DNA of 64,000 nt from Chrysomallon squamiferum (taxonomy: Eukaryota > Mollusca > Gastropoda > Neomphalida > Peltospiridae), in contig CM022675.1 of NCBI GenBank assembly GCA_012295275.1, forward strand, positions 12,329,753 to 12,393,752. The letters are read 5' to 3'. The notes under the pieces are model-generated. The model was not told where the DNA came from and made no database searches. It was given only the letters and a program-made list of their open reading frames with translations. Shown in pieces: positions 1 to 19,414 of the stretch. The position numbers and the translations under genes were made by a program. Numbering within the stretch: the stretch's first letter is position 1; every line of letters starts with the position of its first letter.

Positions 1-95
1 AACACTGAGTTATCAAGATAAAAAAGTGTTAAATGTTTCTTGTTGTTATGTTTGTTCTGATTTTATTTATTTATTTATTTATTACTCTTTTCCAG

Positions 96-161
96 AAAAA
101 GGTTGTAGTTGACTGTAAATGCATCTCTTTCGAGGAATTAGTGAAGAAACGAGGGGCGTAA
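96..161 (+). CDS. Probable terminal coding exon of an unidentified gene
   Basis: A T-rich tract ending in tttccag at 86-95 looks like a 3' splice acceptor. It is followed by an open frame from 96 that reads KKVVVDCKCISFEELVKKRG-A and stops at TAA 159-161. The composition looks like coding sequence, being richer in GC and charged residues than the surrounding DNA. The rest of the gene would lie upstream of the window. The family is not recognised; the Cys-Lys-Cys motif is too short to assign. An AATAAA at about 334-339 could serve as its poly(A) signal. The call rests on one splice site and 21 codons, so chance is not excluded. Confidence 0.25.
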   Translation, partial: KKVVVDCKCISFEELVKKRGA

Positions 162-496
162 TCACGTGACTTTGGGTGCAGCTGATTACGACTAATCACG
201 TGACACGGAAATAGGCAGATTAGTGTAGAAATGTGATATTACTGAGTTCTTTATACACCTGTTATATTTTATTTCTGTAGAAAGTTTAAATATTAAATCT
301 TCGTGCATGAAAATTGTTTGTTACCTTTCCTACAAATAAAAATTAATTGTATTTTTATATACCAGACATTCAAGTTGTACAGTCTGAACTAAATATAGTT
401 TTATTATTATTTTTTTATAACTCACAATTTAAACCTGAAGCTTTAAAGTTTAAGAAATATATTCAGCTATACTGCATATTGTTAATTCTGTTTTAC

Positions 497-555
<59 letters not shown>

Positions 556-715
556 TGCAAAAATGTATACACTGCACTGATAGAATGTTTTTTTGATCTT
601 TTCTTTTCTAAATTATGTAATAAGGTTTTTAATTCTATTTTTTTTAATCTGAAATAAAAAAATATATCATACATACAAACATACAAACATACATACATGC
701 ATACATATATATATA

Positions 716-766
<51 letters not shown>

Positions 767-2698
767 GCACATGTACGTACATTAAAACAGCAGTTAAGAA
801 ACTGCAAACAGCATTATCTAAAGATACAAAACTTAAAAACACAAATTTGTTACTCAGACTTAGAGTTCCATACCTCACGAGCTTTCTACAATTTTCAGTT
901 CATTTTTTCACCTTACATATTTTTATTATTATTTGTCACGAATTAACCAGCAGTATTATTTTATTACTAGAAATATGTTTTGTCGGAGTGTGCACTTTAA
1001 CCGATAATTCTTTTAATGTTAATTTAAAAGTGAACGATAAATGATTTTGTCATAGGTAAATATGTAGATACAGTTAAAAGGAAATAAATGAAAAGACATA
1101 ACAGATCTTTATTTGTTCATTAAACAGGTTAATATGTTGAGAAACAAATGTGTAAGTAACAGATGAAAACAATAACATAACATATAATTTGACAAGTGAT
1201 TGAATTAATTTTCGTAACACTGTCACAGTAATTTTAAACTCTGAATAATCATGTTTATAAATATTCCTGTTCTTTATCTTGAACAGTTTAACAAAAAACA
1301 AAAACAAAAAAATGTTTGTTATAACAAAACATGTTATTTTTCATTGTACCTTATTCACAGCTTGAATTTTACTGAATATGTTTTCGAAGGAAAAATTATA
1401 AATTTTCGAAACCCCAAAAGTGCTAGTTGCTACCCGAGGAAAAATTCGTCCATTAATAAAATTAAACTTAGAAATTAATGAAAAACTAATCAGGATTTCT
1501 TCCAATACAATGATTATTCTGAAAAGTTCTAAAAAGATGACAAAGTAGTTAATGATTTTTTTTTCTGACAAATTATATTTCTAGAAATCTCAGGTAAAAT
1601 ATATCTTTACTTTGCAGGAGGTCATTGTTATGTTTTTGTTATTCAGTTACGTTGTGTTTTAACATGAATATACGTCAACAGACTGCGGTGCATAAAGTAC
1701 ATTGTACATTAACATTCATTTGCAATTTTAATATAAATCAGCAATAATAATACAACGATACAAATTAACAACAGTTCGGATATACTATTATATAAATGAA
1801 TAAGAGTTCGTCATATATAAAAAAAAAAAAGTATTGTTGATGCAGTATCTTACTTCAGCGCATCCTACATTAATAGTATACTTATTTTTATTTATTTATT
1901 TATATTTGTCCTTGTCTGAATGTAAGATAAAGAAAAACCATCAAAACAAGCTTTTTCTTCTTCTTTTTTTTTTCAGTTTGGTGATGGGTAGAACAAATTC
2001 AGTAAATAATAACACGTGTTTAACTTTTATAAGCAAAGTCTGCACCCAATAAAATTTGATTATTGTTACTTGTTTGTTGTCTTTTCGCTTTAAATGAAGT
2101 TGAGCTATAACCTAATAAAGATACCAACTAAGTAAAACCATTAGAATATTTCTTGTTCTAGCCAGGGTCTCAGTTTTTTCTTTCCTGTCTATGGGATGGT
2201 ACATATAAAATATCTATTGCTGCTAGCAGGAAAGGAATAGATCACCATGTGACGTAAGTGGGTTTCTTTATCACACACACACGCAAGCACGCACATATAT
2301 TTCACTGTATGTATAACGTAATCAAATAATAAAACATTATTTCTATGTGGCTAATTTGTTTTGGGAGGCCTGTGCTAATAATAACGTTTGAGAGTAATAT
2401 AACAATGATTTGATAAAAACACGAAAATTGTTGTTTTTGTTTAGAATTTTTCTCTCCTTTCATTGTGCTGTTGTTGATGGTGGGTGGCGGTGTTATTGAT
2501 GATGTTAACGTTATTATTAGTAGTAGTTGTGGTCGTGGTAATAGTACTTGTAGTAGTTGTGGTAGCAGTATTTAATCATCATCAACACAGTCATTATATT
2601 TATTGTTATTATCATCAACATCATTTCAATTATTGTTGGTGGTGGTGGTGGTGTTATTACGGATGATGTTGTTATTGTTATTAGTGTTATCATCATCA

Positions 2699-2760
<62 letters not shown>

Positions 2761-3027
2761 GCTTCTGTTGTTGTTGCTTTTTTCTTCTAGTTCTTGTTAT
2801 AATTATTAACTTTGAGTAGATATTCTATTCTTAAATATGCATAAACACGCGCGCACACACACACAAACGCAAACGCACACGCACAACTAAAAATAACAAC
2901 AGAACTTAATACCAGTGAAATTTGTATTAGATACGGCTGATCAGAACTACTACATCGTTCACATCAGATGACAACTACGACATCATTGATGTCAAAGACG
3001 CTGTTCCCAATGGCGTGGTCCAGATTC
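162..3027. other. Intergenic, AT-rich, simple repeats
   Basis: I found no supportable gene here. It holds a (TA)n tract at 497-551, a compound TACA/TATA/CA tract at 663-775, imperfect GTT/GTG-rich trinucleotide DNA at 2470-2695 and an (ATT)n tract at 2696-2760. Open frames in the repeats have repetitive, low-complexity translations and are not genes. Confidence 0.6.
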
Positions 3028-9377
<6,350 letters not shown>

Positions 9378-9532
9378 TTTGCTCTCGTCTACTGAAATGT
9401 TAATCCTAGTACGTACAGATTTTTGAACAGCAAAACAATAAACTATACGAAACTAACAAGTATGATGTTTTTGTTTTCTATATAGTTGACTTTGTCTTTG
9501 TTGTTTTGTGTTCAAGGCAAAGTTGACAGACT

Positions 9533-9557
9533 GAATCGACAGTTGGCTGTATGAAAC
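9533..9557 (-). promoter_or_regulatory. Conserved upstream block of ZP copy A
   Basis: These 25 bp (beginning GAATCGACAGT and ending GCTGTATGAAAC on the + strand) match 19390-19414 with two mismatches. They lie 156 bp upstream of the copy A start codon; the copy B match lies 211 bp upstream of its start. The surrounding intergenic DNA aligns poorly, so a shared promoter or 5' UTR element is plausible. Confidence 0.45.
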
Positions 9558-9698
9558 ACGTGAACGTCTGATGTCTGTCGCTTTCTCCCCACGTCGACCT
9601 TGAAAGACTTTTCAGACGAAACGACGTGTTTCAGTGACAGTCTCAGGACGCGTTCGATATCTTCCTTGCAGAATGACTGTGAACTTGTTTAACCTTGT

Positions 9699-9983
9699 AT
9701 CATGGCCTAACTACATTGAGGCAAATGAGGCAAATGCCTCATACCGAAATTGGCGATTTTTTTTTAAACAAAATTTTTATTTAAAAAATATAAAATATAA
9801 ATCTCTATTCCGATAGAAACGATATCCACTGAATGAATTCGTTGATGTCTACGGTTACCGTCTGAAGTCTGCCGACATCGTTGTGATGAAATTCATAACT
9901 GAATTCAAGACATCAGACATCAAACAGGTTAAGACATCAGACTGAGTGTTTTTGCCTCATTTCAAAAAGAGTCTAGTACGGCC

Positions 9984-9988
<5 letters not shown>
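9699..9988. mobile_element. Possible short non-autonomous DNA transposon (MITE)
   Basis: The left end reads atggcctaacta then tgaggcaaatgaggcaaa. The reverse complement of the right end reads atggccgtactag then aaatgaggcaaaa, giving imperfect terminal inverted repeats about 290 bp apart. The left end also has inverted arms tgaggca and tgcctca. No transposase and no clear target-site duplication are visible. It lies between the two ZP genes. Confidence 0.3.
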
Positions 9989-10031
<43 letters not shown>

Positions 10032-11608
10032 TATTATGTTGTTGTTGTTTTTTGTTGATGCTGTTTGGATTTTGGTTTTTTTTTTTTTTTTAATTATTTA
10101 GTATTTAAAAGACAAGGCTTTTGAGCTGGTGTTTTGACATCAGGTAGTTGAAATCACCAGCTTGTATATAAACAAATGCCCATTCGCTGAATACGTACCG
10201 AGGCAAACTAAAGAACTAATAAAGCTGTTTTTCCTTCTAATAGTTTTATCATTCTGTAACATTGAGACCTCTCATAAAAACACATATATTTCTGTAACTT
10301 TATATTAAAGAAAATGTTATATATCTCTGTAAACAAATATACCACCCCCTTTCCTCGTGTTTATTTTACAAAACAATTTGCGATTTTGTTTTCATTCTGA
10401 CCTCAAAACAAACAGCTGCCGTGTATTTCTTAGAGAAAAATGAATGCGACATAATTTGTTCAGTGATTGTTTTCCTTTATATTTATTTATTTATTTACAT
10501 ACTTTAATTAAATGTGTTCGTCAGAATTGGGTGGTGTGTGTTGTTTTCTAAGAAAACTGAACAGACTGTGTGTATTTCTGAGCCATTAACTGAGTATCAG
10601 TGTATTTCCTAATTCAGAAAATTCGCTACAGCGTCCACTTCTTTATAACACCGAATCAGCTGAACACGAGCGCTGGCGGTACAGTGAGATGTGACTGCAG
10701 TTTTTTCCCGATCTAAACATAGCCTTCTCAACCTTCAGAAAGATTTCAGAAAAGAAAATACAAACACCAATGGTTTATTCCCCGCAGACATTCAACACAG
10801 GATTAAATAACTTTTCAAATCAAGTATCAAGCTGTTTGATCTATTTATTTAACAATATGTTTGTTTGCCTACCCCATTTGAGATGGCTAAAGAAGACATA
10901 GAACATGATTCTGAAAGAATCTGAAGCCTGAAGTCAAAGGATGTTTTGTGGAGGGTTGTGAATGGATTCAATGTTGACAAAGATGTCGGGGTGTTACCGC
11001 GATAACAGAAAGTTTGAAATAATGATCACTCCCCCAGTCCATAGTCACACTTCTGCCGCCATCTTTCTTTTCTAACGAGTTAAAGAATTGTTTACAGTCA
11101 GTAGTATTTAAGTTACAAACAGTATCGGACTTAACTAGTTAATTCCTGATCTATGATCATCAATATATCAGAATACACCCGTCAGTTAATTCCCTTCTAG
11201 TTTTTGTTTTTGTTGTTGTTTTGTTTTATCTTTCATCTTTGTAGTATAAATAATTGTCGTGCATCAGAAACTATTATATTAAAGGCAGTTATATCTATAG
11301 TTTTGGAGGTTTTAAAAACAAAAGAATAATAATTATACCCGTTTAAAGAGGTTAATCTTTTTTTCAAGAACATACATATTATTATGAAGACTATACCACT
11401 TATTCAGAATAATATAATTATTATTTTGATGAGTATAACTATGTCACATCCTTTTTGTGAAATCAAGATCAGCTCAAGACACCGCATGCTCAAAGACTGA
11501 TCCTTCTTACTATCTGAAAAGTCATTTAGTCTCTTTTTTCCTCATTCAGTGGCAGTTTATCAAGTATTCAAAAAGTTATGATACCATCTCTTTTCTAGGA
11601 TGTGGCAA

Positions 11609-11775
<167 letters not shown>

Positions 11776-11853
11776 TGACATAAACTCATTTTCTGTGTCT
11801 CTCAGACTAACTGAAAACAGACTGGGAAAAACAAATCATTGTCAGTTAAACGT

Positions 11854-11859
11854 TTTATT
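11854..11859 (-). terminator. Candidate poly(A) signal of ZP copy B
   Basis: AATAAA on the minus strand (tttatt on +), about 70 nt after the proposed TGA stop at 11929-11931. Its position supports the proposed last exon of copy B. Confidence 0.4.
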
Positions 11860-11928
11860 CAGCGGTGTTTCAGGAAGAGTAGACGTCAGAGAAGGAGAAT
11901 GTGGTCACGTGTTCTGCACACTGGACAT

Positions 11929-12555
11929 TCAGGGAGATTTCTGAAAGATAAAAATATAAAACAAATCAACACACGTTGCTACAGCATAGGACATTTTAAA
12001 AAATGGTTTCTCCTTAATACGTCACCTTCTTCGCAATAAGAAATGTAGTTTATCATGCAGAAATAACAGAATGCTAACTGTCACAATGTACTGTTCAGAA
12101 TATCTATGTTTACGTAATTATATTTTTCAGAAACAACAAGAAACGATGTATTTTATTAGCCCGTTCGTAATATGTATCAATATGGATTTTCAGTCAATGA
12201 CTTTTCGATCATTCAAATAAACTCAAATGTGGCTTCAAATGGAATACAGAGATATATAATTTATATAATTTATATAATTTATTTACATATGTTATGTGTT
12301 TCAGAAGAAAGGAACAATCAAGAACCTTCCTATGCAAAAATTATAGCGAGAAAACAAAATGGCCAAACATTAAAGAGAATCTCATTTTGGGGTTCCCTGA
12401 AGCTTGAACTGTTTGGGGTTCTTCACAAATAAGAAAGAGGTCTGGGTAACTTCTGATTTCTTCTTCAGTGGGCTTGTTCGAAGACACATCACCATAATTT
12501 TTATTATTATTATTATTGTTTTTGTTGATGATTATTATTATTATTATTATTGTTG

Positions 12556-12632
<77 letters not shown>

Positions 12633-12648
12633 GTTATTGTTATTATTA

Positions 12649-12737
<89 letters not shown>

Positions 12738-12740
12738 GTA

Positions 12741-12794
<54 letters not shown>

Positions 12795-13484
12795 GAAATG
12801 TTGAAGCTATGTAGACTAAAGTTGCTGCTGGTGAACACTTCTGTGTTTGTGGGTCTGAAGCTCAAGTTTCATTCGACTCGTAACAGATCCGCCTCATCCA
12901 AAGACGCACACATTTACACATGTACTTCGTTCAGAGCAAAGGACACAGTGACAAGTTTCTTCTAAAATTCTACACACAGACGTTGACATAATTACACAGA
13001 CGTTGGAAACATGGTTACATTCACTGAACGTGCCTGTCTTTCGAGTCCATTCCAATGAGCGCCACCTGTCAGCACGTTTCACTGGCAGAGTTAACATAGC
13101 AAAGTTTTATTTATAAATAAAGAGACAGAAACAGTCGTATTCCTCTCAAGTTAAACTACTGCAGAGGACGTTTCACAAGTTAAAATAAATAAATCTGAAA
13201 CATACAGAAAACTCACAAGTTGCATCGTGAACGATTTCTGAACAGTCGCTCCTGGAGTGTCAGCTGATCTTCGTCTTCTCCTCTGAGTACAGTTCTGTAA
13301 GAATGAATCGTTTTATCAAGTGTGCAAGAAGAAAATGTCAGATTAGCAAATAACCACAGAAAGAAATATTAGATTATTAAATAACCTCAGATATTACCCA
13401 GATGTGTTTGACATATTGGCTGGAATTGAAAATAAAACAATCGAAAAATATGATTTAGAAATAATAATAATAACAATAACAATG

Positions 13485-13539
<55 letters not shown>

Positions 13540-13548
13540 TAACAAATG

Positions 13549-13607
<59 letters not shown>

Positions 13608-15327
13608 TAAGCACAAAGACCGTGAATCAAAGCACAAATGAATAAAGAGTTGTATCTGTTTTAGAAACAAGTTATCTACTGTTGTATCTGTTTTAGAAAC
13701 AAGTTATCTACTATTGTGTCTATTTTAGAAACAAGTTATCTACTGTCAGCAGCTTAGCTAGAGAGATTACTGTTAGTAAACCTGTGTTCTAGCTGAATTT
13801 GGAAATAGTTGAATTCTCATATCGATTCTCTTTCGTATCAAACTCATCTCATAGTGTGAAATAAAAAATTCAACATCTACGCTTTACTCCAGGTCATCTA
13901 ATAATAAAAAAATATATAAGTGTGGATGTGTTGTTGTTCTGACTTGTCAGTCTGTATGGTACAACACTGTTGGTTTTCTAGCTAAACAAAGTGGAAATAT
14001 ACACTTGCCAGCTCGCAGTATTTGCTTTTACCCTCAGGACAAACTTTGATGATGCACGTCACAGTAACGTCGTCTTTGTTGTTAAATTTAAAAGCATGTA
14101 AACTGAAACGCTCAGTGGTCAACGGGCTTATCGTCGGCTTTAACGACATCAGTTTGTCAATTCCTTCAGCAGGACAGCTGACAAAGAAATAACAAGATTT
14201 GAATTACGAACTTCATAAGTGTCGGAAATGTTATGTTTTCAATGGCTGTCTGGTTGTTTATGTTATCAATGGCTGTCTGTTATCAATGGCTGTCTGGTTG
14301 TTTATGTTTTCAGTGGCTGTCTGGTTGTTTATGTTTTCAATGGCTGTCTGGTTGTTTATGTTATCAATGGCTGTCTGGTTGTTTATGTTTTCAATGGCTG
14401 TCTGGTTGTTTATGTTATCAATGGCTGTCTGGTTGTTTATGTTAGCAATGGCTGTCTGGTTGTTTATGTTATCAATGGCTGTCTGGTTGTTTATGTTATC
14501 AATGGCTGTCTGGTTGTTTATGTTTTCAATGGCTGTCTGGTTGTTTATGTTATCAATGGCTGTCTGGTTGTTTATGTTATCAATGGCTGTCTGGTTGTTT
14601 ATGTTTTCAATGGCTGTCTTGTGTTATAAATGTTTATTCGACAGTTGACGAGGTTACAAAATTATTGCCTCTTACCCGTCTTTTATGATCTCCACTGTTT
14701 CTTTGTCGCCTGCTACTCCGCCATTGTCTGCGACACAACTTTCGACCCTCAGTGCTTCGTAACCACCGTTATCTGTGTATTAACCATTAGTATTAGTATT
14801 AGTGTATTAGTGCTTCGTAACCACCGTTATCTGTGTATTAACCAAAACTAAAATTAAACCAACAAATCTTACACATGAAGTTTATTTACAGATAAGATAA
14901 TATAAACCAAGGTTTTTAATCAACTTAATGTGAAGTTGGCCAGTAGCATTACTGACAAGTGTTCATCACTTCTTCGCGTGTAAATGCTTTAAAGAAACGT
15001 CCCAGTTCGTCAGTGTCTAATGATGCTTATTATGTAAAACAGAAACTGATGAAGAGAAAACAATTATTACCTAGTGTGTCGGCAGTAAAGACTAATTCAA
15101 GTTCTTCACTTAATGACACAGGATTTGATACTTCCTTTCCATCTTTAAGGTTAACTTCGAAATGTATGTGACTCTCGTCGATAATCGGTACATTGTCAAT
15201 ATTCTGTTTTAGAATTTGACTGAAATGTAACAAACATAATTAGTACTTAGTCAAAACAGTTTAGACCATGAAAGAATGAAACATAAATTTTTTTTAAATA
15301 TTTTGTTATCGGTACCGATATGACAAA

Positions 15328-15383
<56 letters not shown>

Positions 15384-17303
15384 ATTTTTTAATGCTCCCG
15401 TCGTATATTTCATAGCCATGAGAATTGTTATTAAATGATTGCGCGTGATAATCAGAAATACATTTTACAGTCAGTAACTACAATTACTGAATGTTTTCAG
15501 TTCAGTAACACTGCCAAGAACTCACCTGTCGGAAGAATTCACGGTGTACAAACTGTCAACATCGACCGTGTTAGTTCCCTCCGCGCAGGTAGCCACCAGT
15601 CTGATGTCCAGATTCGTCATGAATTTCTCGTTGAATTGAATAATTATCGGCAAAGTCCTTACACCGTCCTAACAAACAAAAATATTATAGTTTTACTTCT
15701 GAGACAGTTTGTCGTGTGTGATTACTTACTGCGTCTCTCAAAGTATTGCCTTTGCAGTCCGAGGAAACGTTTGTGTGGATTAAACACCCAAAATGAATTG
15801 TTAAAATTAGACATCCATTCATTAGTGTATACATATATACGTAAACATATATGCACACAAATATATAGATATACATACATGCATACATACATACATACAT
15901 ACTTACATACCTCCATCCAACCATCCATCCATTCATACATACATGTTTCTACATACATTCAAGCATATGTACAGATACATGCATACAAACATATATATAG
16001 ACACATAAATAAAAAAAAACCTACACACATACAATCGCATATACATACATACATACTTATGCATACGTATGCAAACAAAATTATATATTTATTTTTTTCG
16101 CATGTAAACACACACACGCACACACACACAGACACACATACACACAGTTACATATCTTTATAAAGTATATTTCTAAATATCTGTTGAACAGAACGGCAAG
16201 TGCTCAGATTTTGTTAGCAGCAGGCTATGTTACACTGCAGTCCAGCCAGGAGAGAATGTTTCGTGTTAATGTTAGCTGTGATCTTTACATCTTTACCAAC
16301 CTTCTCTGTCAGACCGCACGATCCAGCGGCGACAGCTAGCTTACTCTGAGAAAATGTGCATTCTTCCTCACCCATCTTCTTCTCAACATACATCACACCT
16401 TGGAATTCTCCAACAGGTTTTAAAGTTAAAGTCATTGTACCATCGCATGAAAGCTCATCTGAAAATGTATTACCACTCCGTATTATTTCTGTGTGTGGCT
16501 GTTTGTGTGTTTCTGTTAGCAGTACACAATCCATTCTGTTCTTTTTATTAACATATGCATTCTATTTATATGCAAATAGTACATAATTTCAGTAAATAAA
16601 ACCATGATAACTACAGCTTTGCTACATAAAAATGCCTAATATCAACAAAGCTGACAACTGCAGTAATACAAAGTTTGATAACTATAATAAATATTCAGAG
16701 GGAATCCTTGGTAACTGAAAACATAACTTACATACTTTGTTCTCACAAGCGACGCCATAGAGATATGGAGGACAGTAACACAGAACTACGTTATCGGATG
16801 CGTAACACATTCCTTCAGAACCACACGTAGGACAAGGAACCCTAACACCTTTTAAAAAAGTAATTAAGATTATAATTCCAGGACAATAAGATCATTTGGA
16901 TCGGTAAATGACAGCATATAAGTAAAAGTTGTGAAAGTGTAAATAAATAAATACATTTAATTCTCGATTATTGAAATAAGTACATTATGTGACATGCTGT
17001 TATTTTGCAGTTGTTGAAAAAATGAAACTTACAGCTAGTGACAACACAAATAAAAAAAAAGAATACTAATAAATAATAAGAACAAGAACAAGAATAATAA
17101 CAACAACGACAACAACAACAACAGCAGCAACAACAAGAATAATAATAATAATAACAGTAACATTAACAATAATAATAGTGCAATAATAATAATAATAACA
17201 ATAACAATAATATAACAACAACAACAATAATGCAATAATAATAACAATAATATAATAATAACATAATAATAACAATAAAATAACAACAACAATAATAATG
17301 CAA

Positions 17304-17334
<31 letters not shown>

Positions 17335-17694
17335 ATAATAATTACAATAAAATAACAACAATAATGCAATAATAATAACAATAATATAACAACAACAACA
17401 ATAATAATAACAGAAATATAGAGACATGTTGATGGTTTGTGACGTGATCTTTAACGTAGACATTACTACGAGGCGCACTGTATTTAAGACAGTAAGAACT
17501 GTACTCACTGGTTTTCATCCTGCAGTCAAATCCTTCATAGCCTGAGTCACAGAGGCACGTTCCATTTTCCTGACACTGTTCACGAGCTCTGCACGACTGT
17601 CCGTTCCGCCGACAGTTAAAATAATCTTAAATACGTCAAACATAAAACAGTTTATATAACATGAAACGTGTCTGTCTGTTATTACATACGTACA

Positions 17695-17743
<49 letters not shown>

Positions 17744-19179
17744 TTCATCATTCTCACCATCATCGTAAAGATCATCAGAATAAATGAATGAATGTTTAAC
17801 GGCACTCCAACAAACAAACAAAACAAACAAAAACCCCCCAAAAAACCAAACATATCGGCTGTTAGGTGTCGAACACGTACTGAACAACTGAAGAAACGAA
17901 ATACCAGAACTGTTTAAACGTAATACTGTATTATTCAATAACTTGCAAGTCCTAAAACTTTCTATCTTCAAATCCTAAACGTTTCTGTATTACTTTTGCT
18001 ATTATTTTGCCACCAAGTATGTTATACAAGATATCTGTTTGCGGTTGGCGCATTCAAGAAGTGTATGATACTCTCTGTCTGTGTTGTAACGCCTTATCGT
18101 GACTTCATGCTGATTAAAGTTATAAACATTTTTGAAAGGTCAGATTTAAATGCTGTCAGTTGTGTGCTAATTGTCATTCACGTGCTCGGTGAACGATCTG
18201 TGGTGCTGTTTTACCAAAGTTAGACTGATTGATACGAAATGAAAGTCGGTTCCATAAAAAATGACCATGTGCAGAAAAACCCTATCATCATAAATAATTT
18301 AAAAAAAAAAAGAGTTTATGTGTATAAAAAATAGCTATTACTGTTATAATTTTCTGAAAAGATGGTATTTGAATAGACATTCGATTTCATTTTGAGAAGT
18401 AATCTGATCAAGAAACAGGCAAAACAGATCTGGTTAGTGGTCCGCATTTTACACCATGCTCTCCCACGTCACTGGCTGGTAAGAGACTTAATTATTATTA
18501 TTTAGTGTAGATGTTAAAAAACAAAATAAAAATAAAAATAAAATAATATAAGAGCAAAAAAATCAAAAAGTTATCATCTTGAATTTTCATAAGCAAACAT
18601 TTGAAGACTTTATTCAAAATAAAAATAATTCCTTCTTTTAGCACAAACTCTACTTTCGGCGATGGAAAAATATTACGCAGTCTGCACATCATTTACTTTA
18701 CTACTGAACTGTAACAACGTGCTTGTGTCGCAGTCTGCACATCATTTACTTTACTGCTGGACTGTAACAATGTGCTTGTGTCGCAGTCTGCACATCATTT
18801 ACTTTACTACTGGACTGTAACAACGTGCTTGTGTCGCAATCTGCACATCATTTACTTTACTACTGGACTGTAACAATGTGCTTATGTCGCAATCGGAGAT
18901 CATCCTCACACCTTTTCATTTGAATAATTTAATTATCGAAACACTGAATGTCAGAAAAACAAAAATTAAAAACAATAAATAAATAAATAAAATATTTCTG
19001 ATGCAAAATTAGTATGAAAAAAATTAATAACAATAGTAGTAGTAGTAGTAGTAAATAAATTAATAAATAAATAACAAAAACAGATAAAAGCAGGTAAAGA
19101 ATTTTTGACACTCACCGCTATCAGCAGCTGCAAACGTTACAGCTAACAGGACAATTCCCAGACAACAAATGATCTTCAT
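11929..19179 (-). CDS. Secreted EGF-EGF-ZP domain protein, copy B
   Basis: Ten-exon model: 19116-19179, 17509-17625, 16732-16848, 16301-16458, 15526-15668, 15071-15219, 14676-14772, 14009-14177, 13217-13294, 11929-11940. The coding sum is 1,104 nt, in frame, giving 367 aa. The order matches copy A: signal peptide (MKIICCLGIVLLAVTFAAA), two EGF-like modules (second with CYCPPYLYGVAC), a ZP domain with the same cysteine pattern, then a furin-type RRRRRSAD. Exons 5-8 have exactly the same lengths as in copy A (143, 149, 97, 169 nt), which shows tandem duplication. Oddities: the exon 8 donor is GC (CTG then GCAAGT), and the exon 4 donor is GTTGGT. The tail after the basic site is about 20 residues with no membrane anchor. 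EGF-ZP matrix proteins (OIT3-like, egg-coat or cuticle types) are the nearest known architecture; the specific role is unknown. Confidence 0.8.
12499..12795. repeat. Long (ATT)n microsatellite
   Basis: Nearly 300 bp of ATT with a few TTG, TGT and GTA interruptions, in the last intron of ZP copy B. Poly-Ile, poly-Leu and poly-Tyr frames run through it in several phases and are artefacts. Confidence 0.95.
13459..13608. repeat. (AAT)n microsatellite
   Basis: About 150 bp of AAT with AAC interruptions, in the intron between exons 8 and 9 of ZP copy B. It is followed at about 13648-13746 by three copies of a 33-34 bp unit containing ttttagaaacaagttatcta. Confidence 0.9.
14236..14620. repeat. Minisatellite with 27-bp unit
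   Basis: About 14 tandem units of 27 bp (tcaatggctgtctggttgtt plus tatgttw) lie in the intron between exons 7 and 8 of ZP copy B. Because 27 is a multiple of three, the frames stay open (MAVWLFMLS repeated). The array is intronic and antisense to nothing recognisable, so it is not annotated as a gene. Confidence 0.92.
17040..17745. repeat. Imperfect AAT/AAC-rich arrays flanking EGF exon of ZP copy B
   Basis: 17040-17415 is an imperfect mixture of aataacaac motifs and 17697-17745 is (ATT)n. They flank the first EGF exon (17509-17625), which is the only coding part of this interval. Confidence 0.8.
18700..18893. repeat. Minisatellite, about 59-bp unit
   Basis: About 3.5 units containing gtctgcacatcatttacttt and gactgtaacaacgtgcttgt, in intron 1 of ZP copy B. 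Confidence 0.85.
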
Positions 19180-19389
19180 CTTTGTTGCTAAATGTGTTTC
19201 TTCTCTTCCACAAAGATATGCATCAAACGATCTGGCTTCGTTAAATACTCTTAGAAGTACGCCTGCAGATTTGACACTAACCTTAGTGTCATTCAAATGT
19301 CAAAGTCCTAAGCATACTTCCATATTTTATTTCAGTTTTAATATCAGAGTTTGATATTCAAGGTGAGCAAAAGTAAAATTAACCAAATG

Positions 19390-19414
19390 GAATCGACAGT
19401 CTGCTGTATGAAAC
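19390..19414 (-). promoter_or_regulatory. Conserved upstream block of ZP copy B
   Basis: Counterpart of 9533-9557 with 2 mismatches in 25 bp, located 211 bp upstream of the copy B start codon. Further similarity (gtcgct, ctcgac, ccttga) follows at more variable spacing in both copies. Confidence 0.45.

Noticed and set aside
12341-12865. Long open frames of poly-Ile/Tyr/Leu
   Set aside because: These are translations of the (ATT)n tract, open in several frames at once, with no splice or homology support.
14236-14620. CRISPR-like regular repeats
   Set aside because: No spacers; units are head-to-tail in a eukaryotic intron.
14199-14648. 150-codon repeat protein (MAVWLFMLS units)
   Set aside because: A 27-bp minisatellite inside an intron of ZP copy B; openness follows from the unit being a multiple of three, and three frames are open.
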